A DNA stretch of 64,000 nt, taken from CAYVAP01 sp964343195 (GTDB lineage Bacteria; Bacteroidota; Bacteroidia; J057). Each line of letters starts with the position of its first letter. Position 1 is the first letter of the stretch. This document shows, in pieces, positions 28,839-38,571 of the stretch. Below the pieces are notes generated by a model. It did no database searches, had not been told where the DNA came from, and saw only the letters and a list, made by a program, of their open reading frames with translations. The DNA is taken from the NCBI GenBank assembly GCA_964343195.1, contig CAYFIR010000005.1, positions 79,236 through 143,235 of the forward strand, in the 5' to 3' direction. A program made the position numbers and the translations under genes.

Positions 28839-31800
28839 TTATAGCGTTCGTTCCACAAGCAGGATGAAGCTAAGCACCGCAGTGGCCTGGGAAAGGATAC
28901 TTTGGAAGTTAATATTGACTCGGTCAGCCAACTCTCTTTCGGATTTTGGTGGCCTCGCTGGTACGTTGACGATTGATCCTTGCTCAATTTTGGGGTATCG
29001 ACGGATGAATAAAAAATGCCTCACTCCATGAACCGATCCATCAGCATGGGTAACCGTACAATGACTTCTCTTGGTACGTCGGTCAAACCCCCCAGCAAGA
29101 TTCACATAGTATTTGAGCTTCCGCTTACTGGGTTCGAACAGCACGTTTACTCCTGGGCGGAGGACATTTCCTTCAATGGTGACAATATCTGTGCGTGGCG
29201 GAATCATAAGAGTGTCTCCTTCAAGCAGGGGAATATCCCATTTTGAGTCAGGACGATTGAGGGCTCTTTCCAGTTTAATGGATATCTGCCCGATATTCGG
29301 ACGCTGTATGTAGGCTCCTTCCAGGTAAGCGAGATTGGTAACCCCACCTGCCCGAGAAACAAATGAACTTAATGATTCATTTCGGCTGGTTTTATGGTAT
29401 TCGCCATCCACCAGTATTTCTCCCAGAACATAGACGCTTTCCTGAAGCTCGAAATTGGGATTTCGCCTTACTACGACCTGATCATATGGATTGATTAGGA
29501 TTTGATCCAGGGTAGGGTCCTCCTGCCAGTTTTGATCGACCTCTATGCTACTGACAATGATTGGAACCGGAACTATTTCTCCAGTCTCTGAAACTTCTTC
29601 AACTACACGAGATAGCTCAACCCGTTGGAAATCAGCCTGCATCAATAAGCCTTCGGCCTGGTATAGCACATCCCTAAGGGTCATCTGTGGTGAGACAGGG
29701 TACTCCCCTGGATCGTTCACAAGGCCCTTAACCTGGACAAATCCCTGCTGGAAGAAATCAGACTCTGATCGTACGACTATTCTGTAGTAATCATCCAGCA
29801 TGATGGTATCTGCAACGAGACTTTCCTGCCAGTCATCTCCTTCGATCTGAACCCTTATTATCTCCTTTCGATCTGTTCGGGTATTAAAGTTTCCTCTTTC
29901 AGCCAGATCGATGTTTTGGTACAGTTCTATTTCGTTCACATCAGCACTATCTGTCAGGCCTCCCGCTTGATAAAGGATGTCTTTCAGAGACATTCCACGC
30001 TGGAGCTGATACTGTCCAGGTTTTTTGACCGAACCATCTATACGAATGTAATGGATATTGAGAAAGTCATACTTTGAATATACCCTTAAGCGGTCAAAGT
30101 TATAGACCAGCATGGTGTCGAGGGTTGGATCATCTTCCCAGTTCCCCGTCACCTGTACTCGCCTGACTACCTCTTTTCCCTGGTCTCCTTCGCCATATTC
30201 AGCTCCCTCTGTCGCAGAGAGTGGATCTCCTTCTACTGGCTCTCCATCCATTGAAATGGGGCCTCCAGCAAACTCCCCTGGCCTCATGCGGCCACCACCT
30301 TCATCATCATCATCAGTAGGGATGTAAAAATTCTCTGCTTCCGTCACGATGGAAAGCTCGAGATTCTGTAGGTCTGCGTCCTGTTTTGGCCCCCCTACCA
30401 GATAGAGCAGATCTTTTACCGTCATGGTAGGAAAACTGGGGAGAACTCCGGGTTTTCGGACTTCTCCAGCTACCTCGATGTACCGTTGGTCTCTCAGTTC
30501 CTCCTGCGAAAACACCAGCAAGGCGTCAAAATACTGGAGCTCGATATTCCCCAGGTTAGCAGTATCGGGTTGTGGTGATCCGGGTAAATAGATTTCGCTG
30601 AGGTCTATAGGTATGTAAAGAATTTCGCTGGTACCTGGTACAATTCTGACTACATAGGCTCGCTTCAGGTAGGCATCAATTCCAAGTCCTCCTGCTTTTC
30701 CAATCAGGTCTGTAACCTTATCATATGAATCGAGCTGATAGGTACCCGGGTATTCTACATCCCCAAATATCTGGACGATGTTGTAGGCCCCAAGGTTGAT
30801 CCCTTCGATGATTACTTTATCTCCTGACCCCAGGCGATAGTCTTTATTCTGAGTCGAGAGAATATCGGCGAGGTTAAAATCTACCAATACTTCTCTCTCA
30901 TTCTCAAGTCTTGCTACCTGTGCCCTTGATTGCTTGGCATCAAAGTTCAGGCCTCCTGCGAAGTAGATAAGGCTTTTAAGGTTTTCCCCTGGTAGAAGCT
31001 CATACGCCATGGGCTTTCTAACTGAGCCGGAAATTTCAACGGTTTTATACTGAATCGGGACGTAAATGAAGTCGTTATTCTGAAGGAATATGGGCTCCTG
31101 ACTTCCGTCAATCAGGTATCGATACAGGTCTATGGTTTGAACGACCTGACCATTTCTGCGAATCTGAATATTTCGGACACTGCCCACCTCATTGACCCCA
31201 CCAGCGGCAAAGAGCGCATTAAAAGCTGGGACAGCAGCGTCGATACGGTAGCTTCCAGGTTTGCGGACTTCACCGACGATGTTGACGCTGATGGAGCGTC
31301 GATCTCCTGTCAGGCGCACTTCAATACTGGCCTGAGAAGAGACGACCCTGCGATATGCTCTCTCAATCAGGTCGCGGGATTCTGCATAGGTCCGCCCACC
31401 GACGTAAATTTTCCCAATGTAGGGTCTAATGATAGACCCATCTTTTGAGACAGTCAGGCTTTCAAACAGTTCACTTCGGCCATATACGGTCACCGCAAAA
31501 ATATCACCTGTTCCTATGACATATTCATCAGGGGGGACTACTGCTCCCTCAGTTGTGAAGGCATTCTCAGCATTATCCAGGAAAAGGTGGTGGCCAAACA
31601 CATTCGTGACGAGATCCGGATTGAGATTTACCGTACTATTCTCGGTAGGTTTATCTTCAAATCCAGTCTCATCCTCCAGCACCTCTTCTGTGCCCTCTAG
31701 TTCAAGATCTGTATCTGCGGGAGTGGTAGGGTCGGGGAAGCCCGATTCTCCATCAGGGGACAGGCTGCCTGAATTGCCAGAGTTACCAGTACCCAGGCCT

Positions 31801-31988
31801 TGGATATAGCTATCGATTTGATCCGCGGGGACCCCACCCTGATTCTGAAGCTGATCTATCCGATTTTGCAGATTCGGAAGCTGAGTGGTCGGCAGCAGTG
31901 GACTCGGGACATTGGGAGTTTGGGCTGGTAACTGCAGCACTAGTATGCTAAGCAAAATGCCCAGCAGTGTTGAAAAGCCAGTTTGCAT
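28839..31988 (-). CDS. Polysaccharide export protein with eight SLBB domains
   Basis: A 1049-residue protein starting at the ATG at 31988 (MQTGFSTLLGILLSILVLQLPAQ, signal peptide). After a low-complexity Pro/Gly/Asp-rich stretch, a Poly_export (Wza-type) domain begins at PDEYVIGTGDIFAVTVYG. I count eight SLBB repeats of the form V-x2-G-x-V-x2-PG-x-Y...L-x4-GG. A Gly/Asp-rich linker interrupts repeats four and five. A hydrophobic C-terminal segment (LSQATAVLSFILL) may insert in the outer membrane. Classic Wza has two or three SLBB domains, so this is much longer. It is followed 35 bases later by the Wzz-like gene. It probably forms a wide periplasm-spanning export conduit; that is inference. 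Confidence 0.88.
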   Translation of the reverse strand: MQTGFSTLLGILLSILVLQLPAQTPNVPSPLLPTTQLPNLQNRIDQLQNQGGVPADQIDSYIQGLGTGNSGNSGSLSPDGESGFPDPTTPADTDLELEGTEEVLEDETGFEDKPTENSTVNLNPDLVTNVFGHHLFLDNAENAFTTEGAVVPPDEYVIGTGDIFAVTVYGRSELFESLTVSKDGSIIRPYIGKIYVGGRTYAESRDLIERAYRRVVSSQASIEVRLTGDRRSISVNIVGEVRKPGSYRIDAAVPAFNALFAAGGVNEVGSVRNIQIRRNGQVVQTIDLYRYLIDGSQEPIFLQNNDFIYVPIQYKTVEISGSVRKPMAYELLPGENLKSLIYFAGGLNFDAKQSRAQVARLENEREVLVDFNLADILSTQNKDYRLGSGDKVIIEGINLGAYNIVQIFGDVEYPGTYQLDSYDKVTDLIGKAGGLGIDAYLKRAYVVRIVPGTSEILYIPIDLSEIYLPGSPQPDTANLGNIELQYFDALLVFSQEELRDQRYIEVAGEVRKPGVLPSFPTMTVKDLLYLVGGPKQDADLQNLELSIVTEAENFYIPTDDDDEGGGRMRPGEFAGGPISMDGEPVEGDPLSATEGAEYGEGDQGKEVVRRVQVTGNWEDDPTLDTMLVYNFDRLRVYSKYDFLNIHYIRIDGSVKKPGQYQLQRGMSLKDILYQAGGLTDSADVNEIELYQNIDLAERGNFNTRTDRKEIIRVQIEGDDWQESLVADTIMLDDYYRIVVRSESDFFQQGFVQVKGLVNDPGEYPVSPQMTLRDVLYQAEGLLMQADFQRVELSRVVEEVSETGEIVPVPIIVSSIEVDQNWQEDPTLDQILINPYDQVVVRRNPNFELQESVYVLGEILVDGEYHKTSRNESLSSFVSRAGGVTNLAYLEGAYIQRPNIGQISIKLERALNRPDSKWDIPLLEGDTLMIPPRTDIVTIEGNVLRPGVNVLFEPSKRKLKYYVNLAGGFDRRTKRSHCTVTHADGSVHGVRHFLFIRRYPKIEQGSIVNVPARPPKSERELADRVNINFQSILSQATAVLSFILLVERTL

Positions 31989-32027
31989 TGGGTTGTTGCC
32001 TAAGGTTTTGTGTTGACCAAGACAAAG

Positions 32028-32035
32028 CAAAGGTA
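32028..32035 (-). promoter_or_regulatory. Possible promoter (-7 box) for the SLBB/Wzz operon
   Basis: On the minus strand TACCTTTG fits the Bacteroidota -7 consensus TAnnTTTG exactly. It lies about 40 bases upstream of the SLBB gene ATG at 31988, giving a leader of about 30 bases. I see no good -33 TTTG at the right distance, which lowers the confidence. Confidence 0.35.
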
Positions 32036-32130
32036 AAAAATCTGGCGTATCCTACTAGGGGGCGAAAAATCTCCTGTGTAAGATTTTGACCAAAAATCCG
32101 TCTTTTGACCGGGAGGAAATAAACGGACAC

Positions 32131-32156
32131 AAAAAAGACCGAGGCCAGCCTCGGCC
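32131..32156 (-). terminator. Intrinsic terminator of parE
   Basis: A stem of CCGAGGC (32139-32145) and GCCTCGG (32148-32154) with a very short loop. On the minus strand it is followed by TTTTTT (32131-32136). It lies 34 bases after the parE stop at 32190 and would separate parE from the SLBB operon downstream. Confidence 0.75.
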
Positions 32157-32189
32157 TGAATTATTAATTTTCCCTGAATAGGATGAACT

Positions 32190-34064
32190 CTAGCTTGCCG
32201 CCGAAACAGCCTCCGCGAGCTCTTTTATTTCATCTTTTTCAACTCTCAGGTTGCGTATGATAAACTCCTGACGGGTAGGGGTGTTTTTTCCCATATAATA
32301 GGTCAGAAGCTTTTTTAGGTCGGTATCCTTTTGAAGCAGAACGGGCTGCAACCTGATATCCTCCCCGATAAATTGTCCAAATTCATCTGGAGAAATTTCG
32401 CCAAGCCCTTTAAATCGGGTGATTTCGGGTTTGCCTTTCAGGGCCTCAATGGCGTCCTGCTTCTCCTGCTCGGAATAGCAGTAGAAGGTTTTTTGCTTGT
32501 TCCGTACCCGAAATAGAGGGGTCTCGAGGATGTATAAGTGGCCATTCCGTACCAGATCGGGAAAGAACTGGAGGAAGAAGGTAAGTAACAGCAAACGGAT
32601 GTGCATGCCATCGACGTCCGCATCTGTTGCAATCACCACCTGGTTATACCGAAGGCCCTCTATTCCGTCTTCAATGTTTAGCGCGTGCTGGAGTAGGTTA
32701 AACTCTTCGTTCTCATAAACTACTTTCTTGGTCAAGCCGAAGCAGTTCAAAGGCTTCCCCCTCAGGGAGAAGACGGCCTGTGTGGTTACATCTCTGGCTT
32801 TGGTAATGGAGCCTGAGGCAGAATCACCCTCGGTAATAAAGAGGGTTGTCCCAAGTTTACTTTCTTCCTTGCCACGTTTATCGCTGAAGTGAACCCGGCA
32901 ATCGCGGAGCTTTTTATTGTGAAGGTTGGCCTTTTTTGCACGCTTGTTTGCGAGTTTCTTGATCCCCGCTATTTCTTTGCGCTCTTTTTCGGACTGCTCA
33001 ATCCGCTTTTTGAGGGCATCTGCGGTCTCTGCATGTCGGTGCAGGAAATTATCGAGGCGAGTGGAAAGAAAGTCTGTCACGAAGGTACGGACAGTAGGAC
33101 CTTTGGGGCCTACATTCTGAGAGCCGAGTTTGGTTTTGGTTTGCGACTCAAAAACCGGCTCCTGTACCCGTACACTGACCGCCGCGATGATGGATCCACG
33201 GATGTCCGTAGTGTCATAGGTTTTGCCAAAAAAGTCTCGGATAACCTTAACGTATGCCTCTTTGAAGGCATTGAGGTGGGTACCTCCCTGCGATGTAAAC
33301 TGTCCGTTTACGAATGAGTAATACTCTTCTCCGTAGCTGTTGCCATGCGTGATGGCCACTTCTATGTCATCACCCAGGAGGTGGATGATGGGGTAGCGGA
33401 TGTCTTCCTCATTTACCTTGTCCTGTAGCAGATCCAGTAGGCCATTTTTGGACTGGAACTTTTCTCCATTGAGGTAAAGGGCGAGGCCTGCATTGAGGTA
33501 GCTATAATTTCTGATCTGATTGACTACATACTCAGTCAGAAAGCGATAATGCTTGAATACGTCTGAGTCCGGGCGGAAGTAAATACTGGTGCCGTTGGCT
33601 TCATCGGATTTCTTGACCTTGTGATCCTTGACCAGGGTACCCTTTTCAAACTCTGCGATTTTCTTCTTGCCTTCGCGGACAGATTCAACTCTAAAGGAAC
33701 TGGAAAGGGCATTGACAGCCTTGGTACCGACTCCGTTCAGGCCGACTGATTTCGTAAATGCTTCAGAATCGTATTTTCCCCCGGTATTGATGCGGCTCAC
33801 ACAGTCAATAACCTTTCCCAAGGGAATTCCTCGCCCATAATCGCGAACCTGTACTTCGCCATCCTTAATGTCGATGTCGATCCGCTTCCCAAACCCCATC
33901 ACATATTCGTCAATGGAGTTGTCGATGACCTCCTTTAGCAGGATGTAAATCCCGTCATCCTGGGAAGACCCGTCTCCCAACTTGCCAATGTACATCCCCG
34001 GACGAAGCCTGATATGCTCACGCCAGTCCAGCGATTTTATACTATCCTCATTATATGTTGCCAT
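32190..34064 (-). CDS. parE: DNA topoisomerase IV subunit B
   Basis: A 624-residue type IIA topoisomerase ATPase subunit. The N-terminus [18 protein letters not shown] and [16 protein letters not shown] form the GHKL ATP site. The transducer domain and the TOPRIM domain follow, with [13 protein letters not shown] and [15 protein letters not shown] carrying the Glu and Asp-x-Asp metal ligands. The ending ([16 protein letters not shown]) is usual. The short GyrB-like insertion and length match ParE of Bacteroidota. It is bracketed by terminators and stands alone between exopolysaccharide genes to which it has no functional link. Confidence 0.95.
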   Translation of the reverse strand: MATYNEDSIKSLDWREHIRLRPGMYIGKLGDGSSQDDGIYILLKEVIDNSIDEYVMGFGKRIDIDIKDGEVQVRDYGRGIPLGKVIDCVSRINTGGKYDSEAFTKSVGLNGVGTKAVNALSSSFRVESVREGKKKIAEFEKGTLVKDHKVKKSDEANGTSIYFRPDSDVFKHYRFLTEYVVNQIRNYSYLNAGLALYLNGEKFQSKNGLLDLLQDKVNEEDIRYPIIHLLGDDIEVAITHGNSYGEEYYSFVNGQFTSQGGTHLNAFKEAYVKVIRDFFGKTYDTTDIRGSIIAAVSVRVQEPVFESQTKTKLGSQNVGPKGPTVRTFVTDFLSTRLDNFLHRHAETADALKKRIEQSEKERKEIAGIKKLANKRAKKANLHNKKLRDCRVHFSDKRGKEESKLGTTLFITEGDSASGSITKARDVTTQAVFSLRGKPLNCFGLTKKVVYENEEFNLLQHALNIEDGIEGLRYNQVVIATDADVDGMHIRLLLLTFFLQFFPDLVRNGHLYILETPLFRVRNKQKTFYCYSEQEKQDAIEALKGKPEITRFKGLGEISPDEFGQFIGEDIRLQPVLLQKDTDLKKLLTYYMGKNTPTRQEFIIRNLRVEKDEIKELAEAVSAAS

Positions 34065-34173
34065 GGAAACCTAGCGTATGAATAAGTGGGCTATTATTTT
34101 TAGTAAATGCAAAAAATGATATCTAAATTAGGAAAGGTAGAGGGTAATTGCAAGTATTGGTAACTTGCACAAT

Positions 34174-34210
34174 CAAAAGGCGGGAGGCTGAATTTCTCAA
34201 CCTCCCGCCT
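34174..34210 (-). terminator. Intrinsic terminator of the Wzc-like gene
   Basis: A perfect 10-base inverted repeat AGGCGGGAGG (34178-34187) and CCTCCCGCCT (34201-34210) with a 13-base loop, followed by TTTTG on the minus strand. It lies 20 bases after the stop of the tyrosine kinase gene at 34231. Confidence 0.82.
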
Positions 34211-34230
34211 GTCAGTTTTGCATGGCTCGA

Positions 34231-36624
34231 TTAGCTATTGGTGTATGCACTATTGTACCGGGCCTTGTAGCGACCGATGTTATAGTAGCTCATATCCCCA
34301 TAGCGGAAGTAACTTGGATTGGCTACTCCATTCATTACCAGACCGATCTGCTTGACCTTTCCTTCGCTGTGCAATTCGTTGATGCGGTCGAGATCACCGA
34401 CTTTGGTGACATGGTGGCGCAGAACGTATAGGGTGTAATCCAGAAACTCGGATACCAGCAGGTAGTCAGATGCCTGTGCAATCGGAGGAAGGTCCAGGAT
34501 CACGTAGTCGTACTTGTCACGTGCCTGATCGATCAGGCTGCGGAAGGCAGGACCATCGAAGAGGTCGAGTGGGTTGTGATAAACCGGGCCAGCGGCTACG
34601 ATATCCAGTGAAGGGATATGAGTAGGCTGTATCAGGCTATCAAGGTCTGCGTGACGGGCACCGGGCAGGGTACTGGATACTCCTCGCTCTGGTTCGTAGT
34701 CAAAATGACGGGTCTGGTTGGGGTTACGCAGATCCAGGTCAATGATCAGGGTCTTGTAGCCTGCCATGGAAAGGGAAGCAGCCATATTCGCTGCACAGAA
34801 GGACTTACCCTCACCAGACCAGGTAGAGACGGCCCCAATGACACGGATCTGATCCCGTGCCTCGTCGGGGATGTTTTTGTAAATATGGATTCGCAGGGCG
34901 CGGAAACACTCAGCCAACGCTGAGTCTGTGGTGTCGGGACGCAGGGTGGGGTAGGGAGTATCATTTTTGATGATCATCCCCAGCACTGGAATCTTGGTGT
35001 GTTTACGCAGATCCTTGTAGGTCAGGACATTGTCATTGAAGAAACTGGTCAGGAAGATGTAGCCGATTGGTAGTCCCAATGCCAGAATAAAAGCCCCAAT
35101 CATGACCACTCCCTTACTGGTTCCAGTTTTATTTTTTGTGATGCGGGCCTTGTCGATGACAAAATAGTTCACATCAAGGTTTGCAAGGGCTATCAGCAGC
35201 TCGGACCGCTTTTCGGATAGACGATCATACTGCTCATGAATCCGCTCAATCTGGTCAGCAATAGTGGTGATTTGGCTGCTTGCTCCTGGAATAGTACTGA
35301 GCTGGCCGGTTACTTGCCCCAACTGACTGTTGGTCTCCTGTAGCTCAATGTCGATGGATGCGATGCGGTTGCGAATATTCCCAATAATTGAGTTTCGAGT
35401 TTGCTGGATGCGTCGATCCAACTCCTGGATTTGGCGGCTATTCTGGGTGGCAGTACCTGCCAGATCAGCCCGCTGATTTACCAGCGAACTCATGGTGCCC
35501 AGAAGATCTTTCAGGACGATGTCATCCACATCCTGGGTCGAAGGCATCATGGCCGGATCGTTGGAAGCACTGCGCATGGAGGACAGCATGGTCTGGTACC
35601 GAGCCTTTTGTACCCTTAGGTTAGACACACGGTCTTTCATGACAAATTGCTGGTTGTAAAGGGTAGCAGAAGCACCTTCAATACCAGCGATTCCCCTGCT
35701 TGCCTGGAAGTCAGCCCTTCTTTGCTGGACCCTCATCAAGGAATCTTCCAGCACATATAGCTCCTTGGTAATGGTATCCAATGTTGACCGGCCCTTGTTG
35801 TATCGTTTCTGGACTTCCGACTCGATGTAGGTTTCCATCAGGGAGTTGAGGAACATCTCATGTTCCCAGGGAATGGTCCCAAATGAACTGAGGTTAACCA
35901 CGCTGGACTCGTCGCTGACAGATTCTATGGAAAGGCCTTTTTTGAATGATTCGACCAGCTTGTCGTTGGATCGAATCTTGAATGCATATCCTTCTTCGAC
36001 TCCCCCGCCTGCAGTTACATTAGGAATTATTTCCACATTGAGGAAATCGCTGGTCACCATTCCATTTTCATCAGAGAAGATTTCCATTTCCATGGGGCCA
36101 AGTCCTCTGACTTTATCGCCAGTCCGAATGTTGTAAATCGAGCCCTGCTCCTCAATTTCAAATGTGAGTTTGAATCCCTGTGCGGACTGAGAGACGGAAA
36201 AGGGGACATCCAGCAATTGAGGCTTTGTGGAATCGATGATCACATAAAATGGGGACTGCTGTCGATAAACCTGTATAGAGTTAAACAGCTTTTCCTCGTA
36301 GTAAGCCACCTCAAACGGGATCTTTTCTACGGCGTCTTCAATCAGGGCATAGGAAGATATAACCTGTATTTTATCTTCCAGGTCAGAGTATTGCTCAAGA
36401 ATTCCCAGTTCCTTGAGTCCCTCATTGGACGCAAGCTGGTCTGTGCTCTTATCCGAGAGGGAAAGTTTGGCCCTTACTTCAGTGGCCTTGACCAGGGTTT
36501 GGCTATAGAGATATGCCAAAGGGAGTAATACCCCCAGTGCTATGGCAAAGAGGTACCAGTTGGCCACGGCCTTACCGATGAGCTCCTTAATAGAAATCGA
36601 CTCTAAGTTATCTTGTACCGACAT
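34231..36624 (-). CDS. Wzc-like tyrosine autokinase (exopolysaccharide export)
   Basis: A 797-residue BY-kinase fused to a chain-length domain. Membrane helices at about 25-46 and 505-530 flank a long periplasmic domain with coiled coil. The C-terminal cytoplasmic kinase has Walker A TWSGEGKSF near residue 600, Walker A' LIIDLDLRNP, and Walker B YVILDLPP. The last 30 residues hold a cluster of seven tyrosines (YFRYGDMSYYNIGRYK...), the usual autophosphorylation tail. It regulates polymerisation and export of the polysaccharide by cycles of phosphorylation, partnered by the Wza-like lipoprotein gene 122 bases upstream. I see no adjacent Wzb phosphatase. Confidence 0.93.
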   Translation of the reverse strand: MSVQDNLESISIKELIGKAVANWYLFAIALGVLLPLAYLYSQTLVKATEVRAKLSLSDKSTDQLASNEGLKELGILEQYSDLEDKIQVISSYALIEDAVEKIPFEVAYYEEKLFNSIQVYRQQSPFYVIIDSTKPQLLDVPFSVSQSAQGFKLTFEIEEQGSIYNIRTGDKVRGLGPMEMEIFSDENGMVTSDFLNVEIIPNVTAGGGVEEGYAFKIRSNDKLVESFKKGLSIESVSDESSVVNLSSFGTIPWEHEMFLNSLMETYIESEVQKRYNKGRSTLDTITKELYVLEDSLMRVQQRRADFQASRGIAGIEGASATLYNQQFVMKDRVSNLRVQKARYQTMLSSMRSASNDPAMMPSTQDVDDIVLKDLLGTMSSLVNQRADLAGTATQNSRQIQELDRRIQQTRNSIIGNIRNRIASIDIELQETNSQLGQVTGQLSTIPGASSQITTIADQIERIHEQYDRLSEKRSELLIALANLDVNYFVIDKARITKNKTGTSKGVVMIGAFILALGLPIGYIFLTSFFNDNVLTYKDLRKHTKIPVLGMIIKNDTPYPTLRPDTTDSALAECFRALRIHIYKNIPDEARDQIRVIGAVSTWSGEGKSFCAANMAASLSMAGYKTLIIDLDLRNPNQTRHFDYEPERGVSSTLPGARHADLDSLIQPTHIPSLDIVAAGPVYHNPLDLFDGPAFRSLIDQARDKYDYVILDLPPIAQASDYLLVSEFLDYTLYVLRHHVTKVGDLDRINELHSEGKVKQIGLVMNGVANPSYFRYGDMSYYNIGRYKARYNSAYTNS

Positions 36625-36694
36625 TGGTGATGGCTTTTGAAAGAAATGACCAGGAAGGAACGCTTGAAAATGGAATTAGGCGGTTTCTGTCTTT

Positions 36695-36721
36695 AGTCTC
36701 CTCTACTGAGGAAGGGAGACT
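36695..36721. other. Hairpin between the Wza-like and Wzc-like genes
   Basis: AGTCTCC (36695-36701) and GGAGACT (36715-36721) form a 7-base stem around a loop that has an alternative small stem (CCTC/GAGG). It lies in the 122-base gap of the wza-wzc pair. It could be a weak attenuator or an mRNA processing site lowering the dose of the kinase relative to the export lipoprotein. No T-run follows. Confidence 0.35.
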
Positions 36722-36746
36722 TACTATTTCCTGTTATCGCAGGGCC

Positions 36747-37535
36747 TTAATTGATACTGTTCAGAACCACAGAGACAATGATGGTGGTAAATGAAGCAGC
36801 CAGCGAAAGCGCAGAGATAACAGTGTTGGTAACCACCAGGTTGGACCGCTTGGTCTTCTGCTCTAATGGCGCTACGTATAGCACATCATTGGGTTGGAGA
36901 AAGTAGGCTTCAGAGTTAAGTATATCCACAGAGGTAAGATCCAGGGGAGTGGCTATTGAGCCTCCGTCCTGCTGTCGGACGAGAAATACCTCCTGTCGAT
37001 CAGCTACTTCCGTCAGATCACCTGCCATGGCCAGGGCCTCCAGGATATTGACCTGTGGATTGTACATATAGTAGTACCCGGGACGGTTTACCTCTCCCAG
37101 TATAGATACTTTAAAGTTGAGCAGGTGGACAAAAACCGATGCATCATAGACCAGCGTATCGATCCTGGACTGGATAGAATCTCTGGCCTGTGAAATGGAG
37201 AGACCTGCGATGCCCAGTTCTCCAATTACTGGTAGATCTACATTGCCCTCGATGTCTATGGTATATCCGCTCAGATAGTTGGCTCCGGGGTTGCCGAGGG
37301 TAAAGCCTCCGTCATCCATGATGTTGTAGGCAGTGTTGAGGATAGGCTCATCCGTTTTGATCCGGATTGCAACGATGTCATTTGGGGCCAGTTTGTAATC
37401 TGGCAGTTCCTGAGGGAAGTAAGCAGGAATCTTTTGATCCAGCTCTTCATCCGCAAAATAGCGCATCTCTTTGGTCGAGATGCAGGAGAAAAGTAGTAAC
37501 GAGGAAAGCAAGGGTAGTATAAGGTGCCTATTCAT
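36747..37535 (-). CDS. Wza-like polysaccharide export lipoprotein
   Basis: A 262-residue lipoprotein with lipobox LLLFSC, lipid-modified Cys18. A Poly_export domain (DYKLAPNDIVAIRIKTDEPIL) is followed by an SLBB domain (VSILGEVNRPGYYYMYNPQVNILEALAMAGDL) and a C-terminal hydrophobic helix at about 233-260 that would form the outer-membrane part as in Wza. It forms the outer-membrane channel for capsule or exopolysaccharide and is the first gene of the pair with the Wzc-like kinase. Confidence 0.93.
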   Translation of the reverse strand: MNRHLILPLLSSLLLFSCISTKEMRYFADEELDQKIPAYFPQELPDYKLAPNDIVAIRIKTDEPILNTAYNIMDDGGFTLGNPGANYLSGYTIDIEGNVDLPVIGELGIAGLSISQARDSIQSRIDTLVYDASVFVHLLNFKVSILGEVNRPGYYYMYNPQVNILEALAMAGDLTEVADRQEVFLVRQQDGGSIATPLDLTSVDILNSEAYFLQPNDVLYVAPLEQKTKRSNLVVTNTVISALSLAASFTTIIVSVVLNSIN

Positions 37536-37953
37536 TCGGAATGGTGGATTTTGAGGCGTTTAGCTGTGGCTTTTTCTTCAGGTTAAAGAATTTATTTGCA
37601 GGTTTCGTGCCATTTCAGAGGGGCAAAATAGATTTCCTCCTGAAGCAATCTCCTGCGTCAATGCCTAAATTTAGGGTAGTTCCCTAACTATGAGGCTGTT
37701 TATGATCATCCGTTCCCTGGTATAGGACTCACCCGGATGTTATAATTCCATTTGCAAAAGAAAAAAAAATCGAAATACCCTTCGCTTTAGGCCAACCTAA
37801 ATGGCTCAATCTGCTGTTTGAATGTGAATAATACTGGCCTTGATGGATATGGGGCATGTAAGTTCCATTCAATCTTCGGACAAAATGGAGCGGGCTTTTT
37901 CCTACTGTCAAGGAAAAAGCCCGCCTCAGGTAAATCAACCCATAGTGGGAATC
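37536..37953. other. 418-base intergenic region
   Basis: The gap between the Wza-like gene and the bacilliredoxin gene. It holds the terminator at 37890-37924 and otherwise AT-rich sequence that should contain the promoter of the Wza/Wzc unit. I see no convincing TAnnTTTG box, no gene and no repeat in it. Confidence 0.5.
37890..37924. terminator. Strong terminator after the bacilliredoxin gene
   Basis: A perfect 13-base inverted repeat, GCGGGCTTTTTCC (37890-37902) and GGAAAAAGCCCGC (37912-37924), with a 9-base loop. It lies 30 bases after the stop of the bacilliredoxin gene at 37954. The minus-strand transcript continues into CCATTTTG, a weak T-tract. Confidence 0.75.
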
Positions 37954-38370
37954 TTACTTACATACGTCACTGTAAACTGCCTTCAGGTGCTGAGCAATCA
38001 TGTCTTCATTGGCACGCTCAATCACGTGTCGCTCGATCATGTGAACCAGCTCTCCATCCTTGAACAATGCAATGGAAGGAGAAGAAGGAGGATATGGCAG
38101 CAGGTACTCACGTGCTTTTTTTGTGGCCTCAATGTCCACTCCGGCAAATACCGTTACCTGACGGTCAGGTTTTACATCGGCTGCCAGTGACTGGATCACT
38201 CCAGGACGAGCAGACCGAGCAGAGCAGCCACATACTGAGTTAACCACCAGCAGGGTAGTTCCTTCTTTATTTTGCAGGACCTCATCCACTGCTTCAGCAG
38301 TTTTGAGGGAAGTAAGGCCGGCATTTTCTAGTTCTGCTGCCATGGGGGCCGTTAAATCGGGAGGATACAT
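37954..38370 (-). CDS. BrxA/BrxB family bacilliredoxin
   Basis: A 138-residue protein of the YphP/YqiW (BrxA/BrxB, DUF1094) family. The active-site motif is SVCGCSARSARPG with Cys47 and Cys49. This Cys-Gly-Cys form is the one found in bacilliredoxins that remove bacillithiol or other thiols from protein cysteines. The C-terminal YPPSSPSIALFKDGELVHMIERH is family-typical. The gene is alone, flanked by a strong terminator, and divergent from the secreted protein gene. Confidence 0.94.
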   Translation of the reverse strand: MYPPDLTAPMAAELENAGLTSLKTAEAVDEVLQNKEGTTLLVVNSVCGCSARSARPGVIQSLAADVKPDRQVTVFAGVDIEATKKAREYLLPYPPSSPSIALFKDGELVHMIERHVIERANEDMIAQHLKAVYSDVCK

Positions 38371-38532
38371 AGGAATATTGGTTTTAGTGTGAATTGGACT
38401 CTCCTTTTGCCATTCTCAATATAAGGAAAAATGAATATCAAAAAGGCCGGATATGCCATTGGTACCACATACGGCTCTGGTCCTTTGGTGTTTAAACACA
38501 GAGCCTGTTTCAGGACAAAATTAACCCAACCT

Positions 38533-38560
38533 TTACAGAATCCCGAGTCAGATTCTGTAA
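38533..38560 (+). promoter_or_regulatory. Leader hairpin before the secreted protein gene
   Basis: A perfect 10-base inverted repeat, TTACAGAATC (38533-38542) and GATTCTGTAA (38551-38560), with an 8-base loop, ends 11 bases before the ATG at 38572. It is either a 5' mRNA structure or an operator. A following TTTCG is too short for a confident terminator. Confidence 0.5.
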
Positions 38561-38571
38561 TTTCGACGATT

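Noticed and set aside
31429..31809. Plus-strand open frame of 126 codons rich in Ser and Pro
   Set aside because: It lies fully inside the SLBB gene on the other strand and mirrors its Asp/Glu/Gly-rich linker; no family or start signal supports it.
38431..38571. In-frame upstream extension of the secreted protein gene
   Set aside because: It adds 47 residues with no signal-like character and runs through a perfect hairpin; the ATG at 38572 begins a normal signal peptide.
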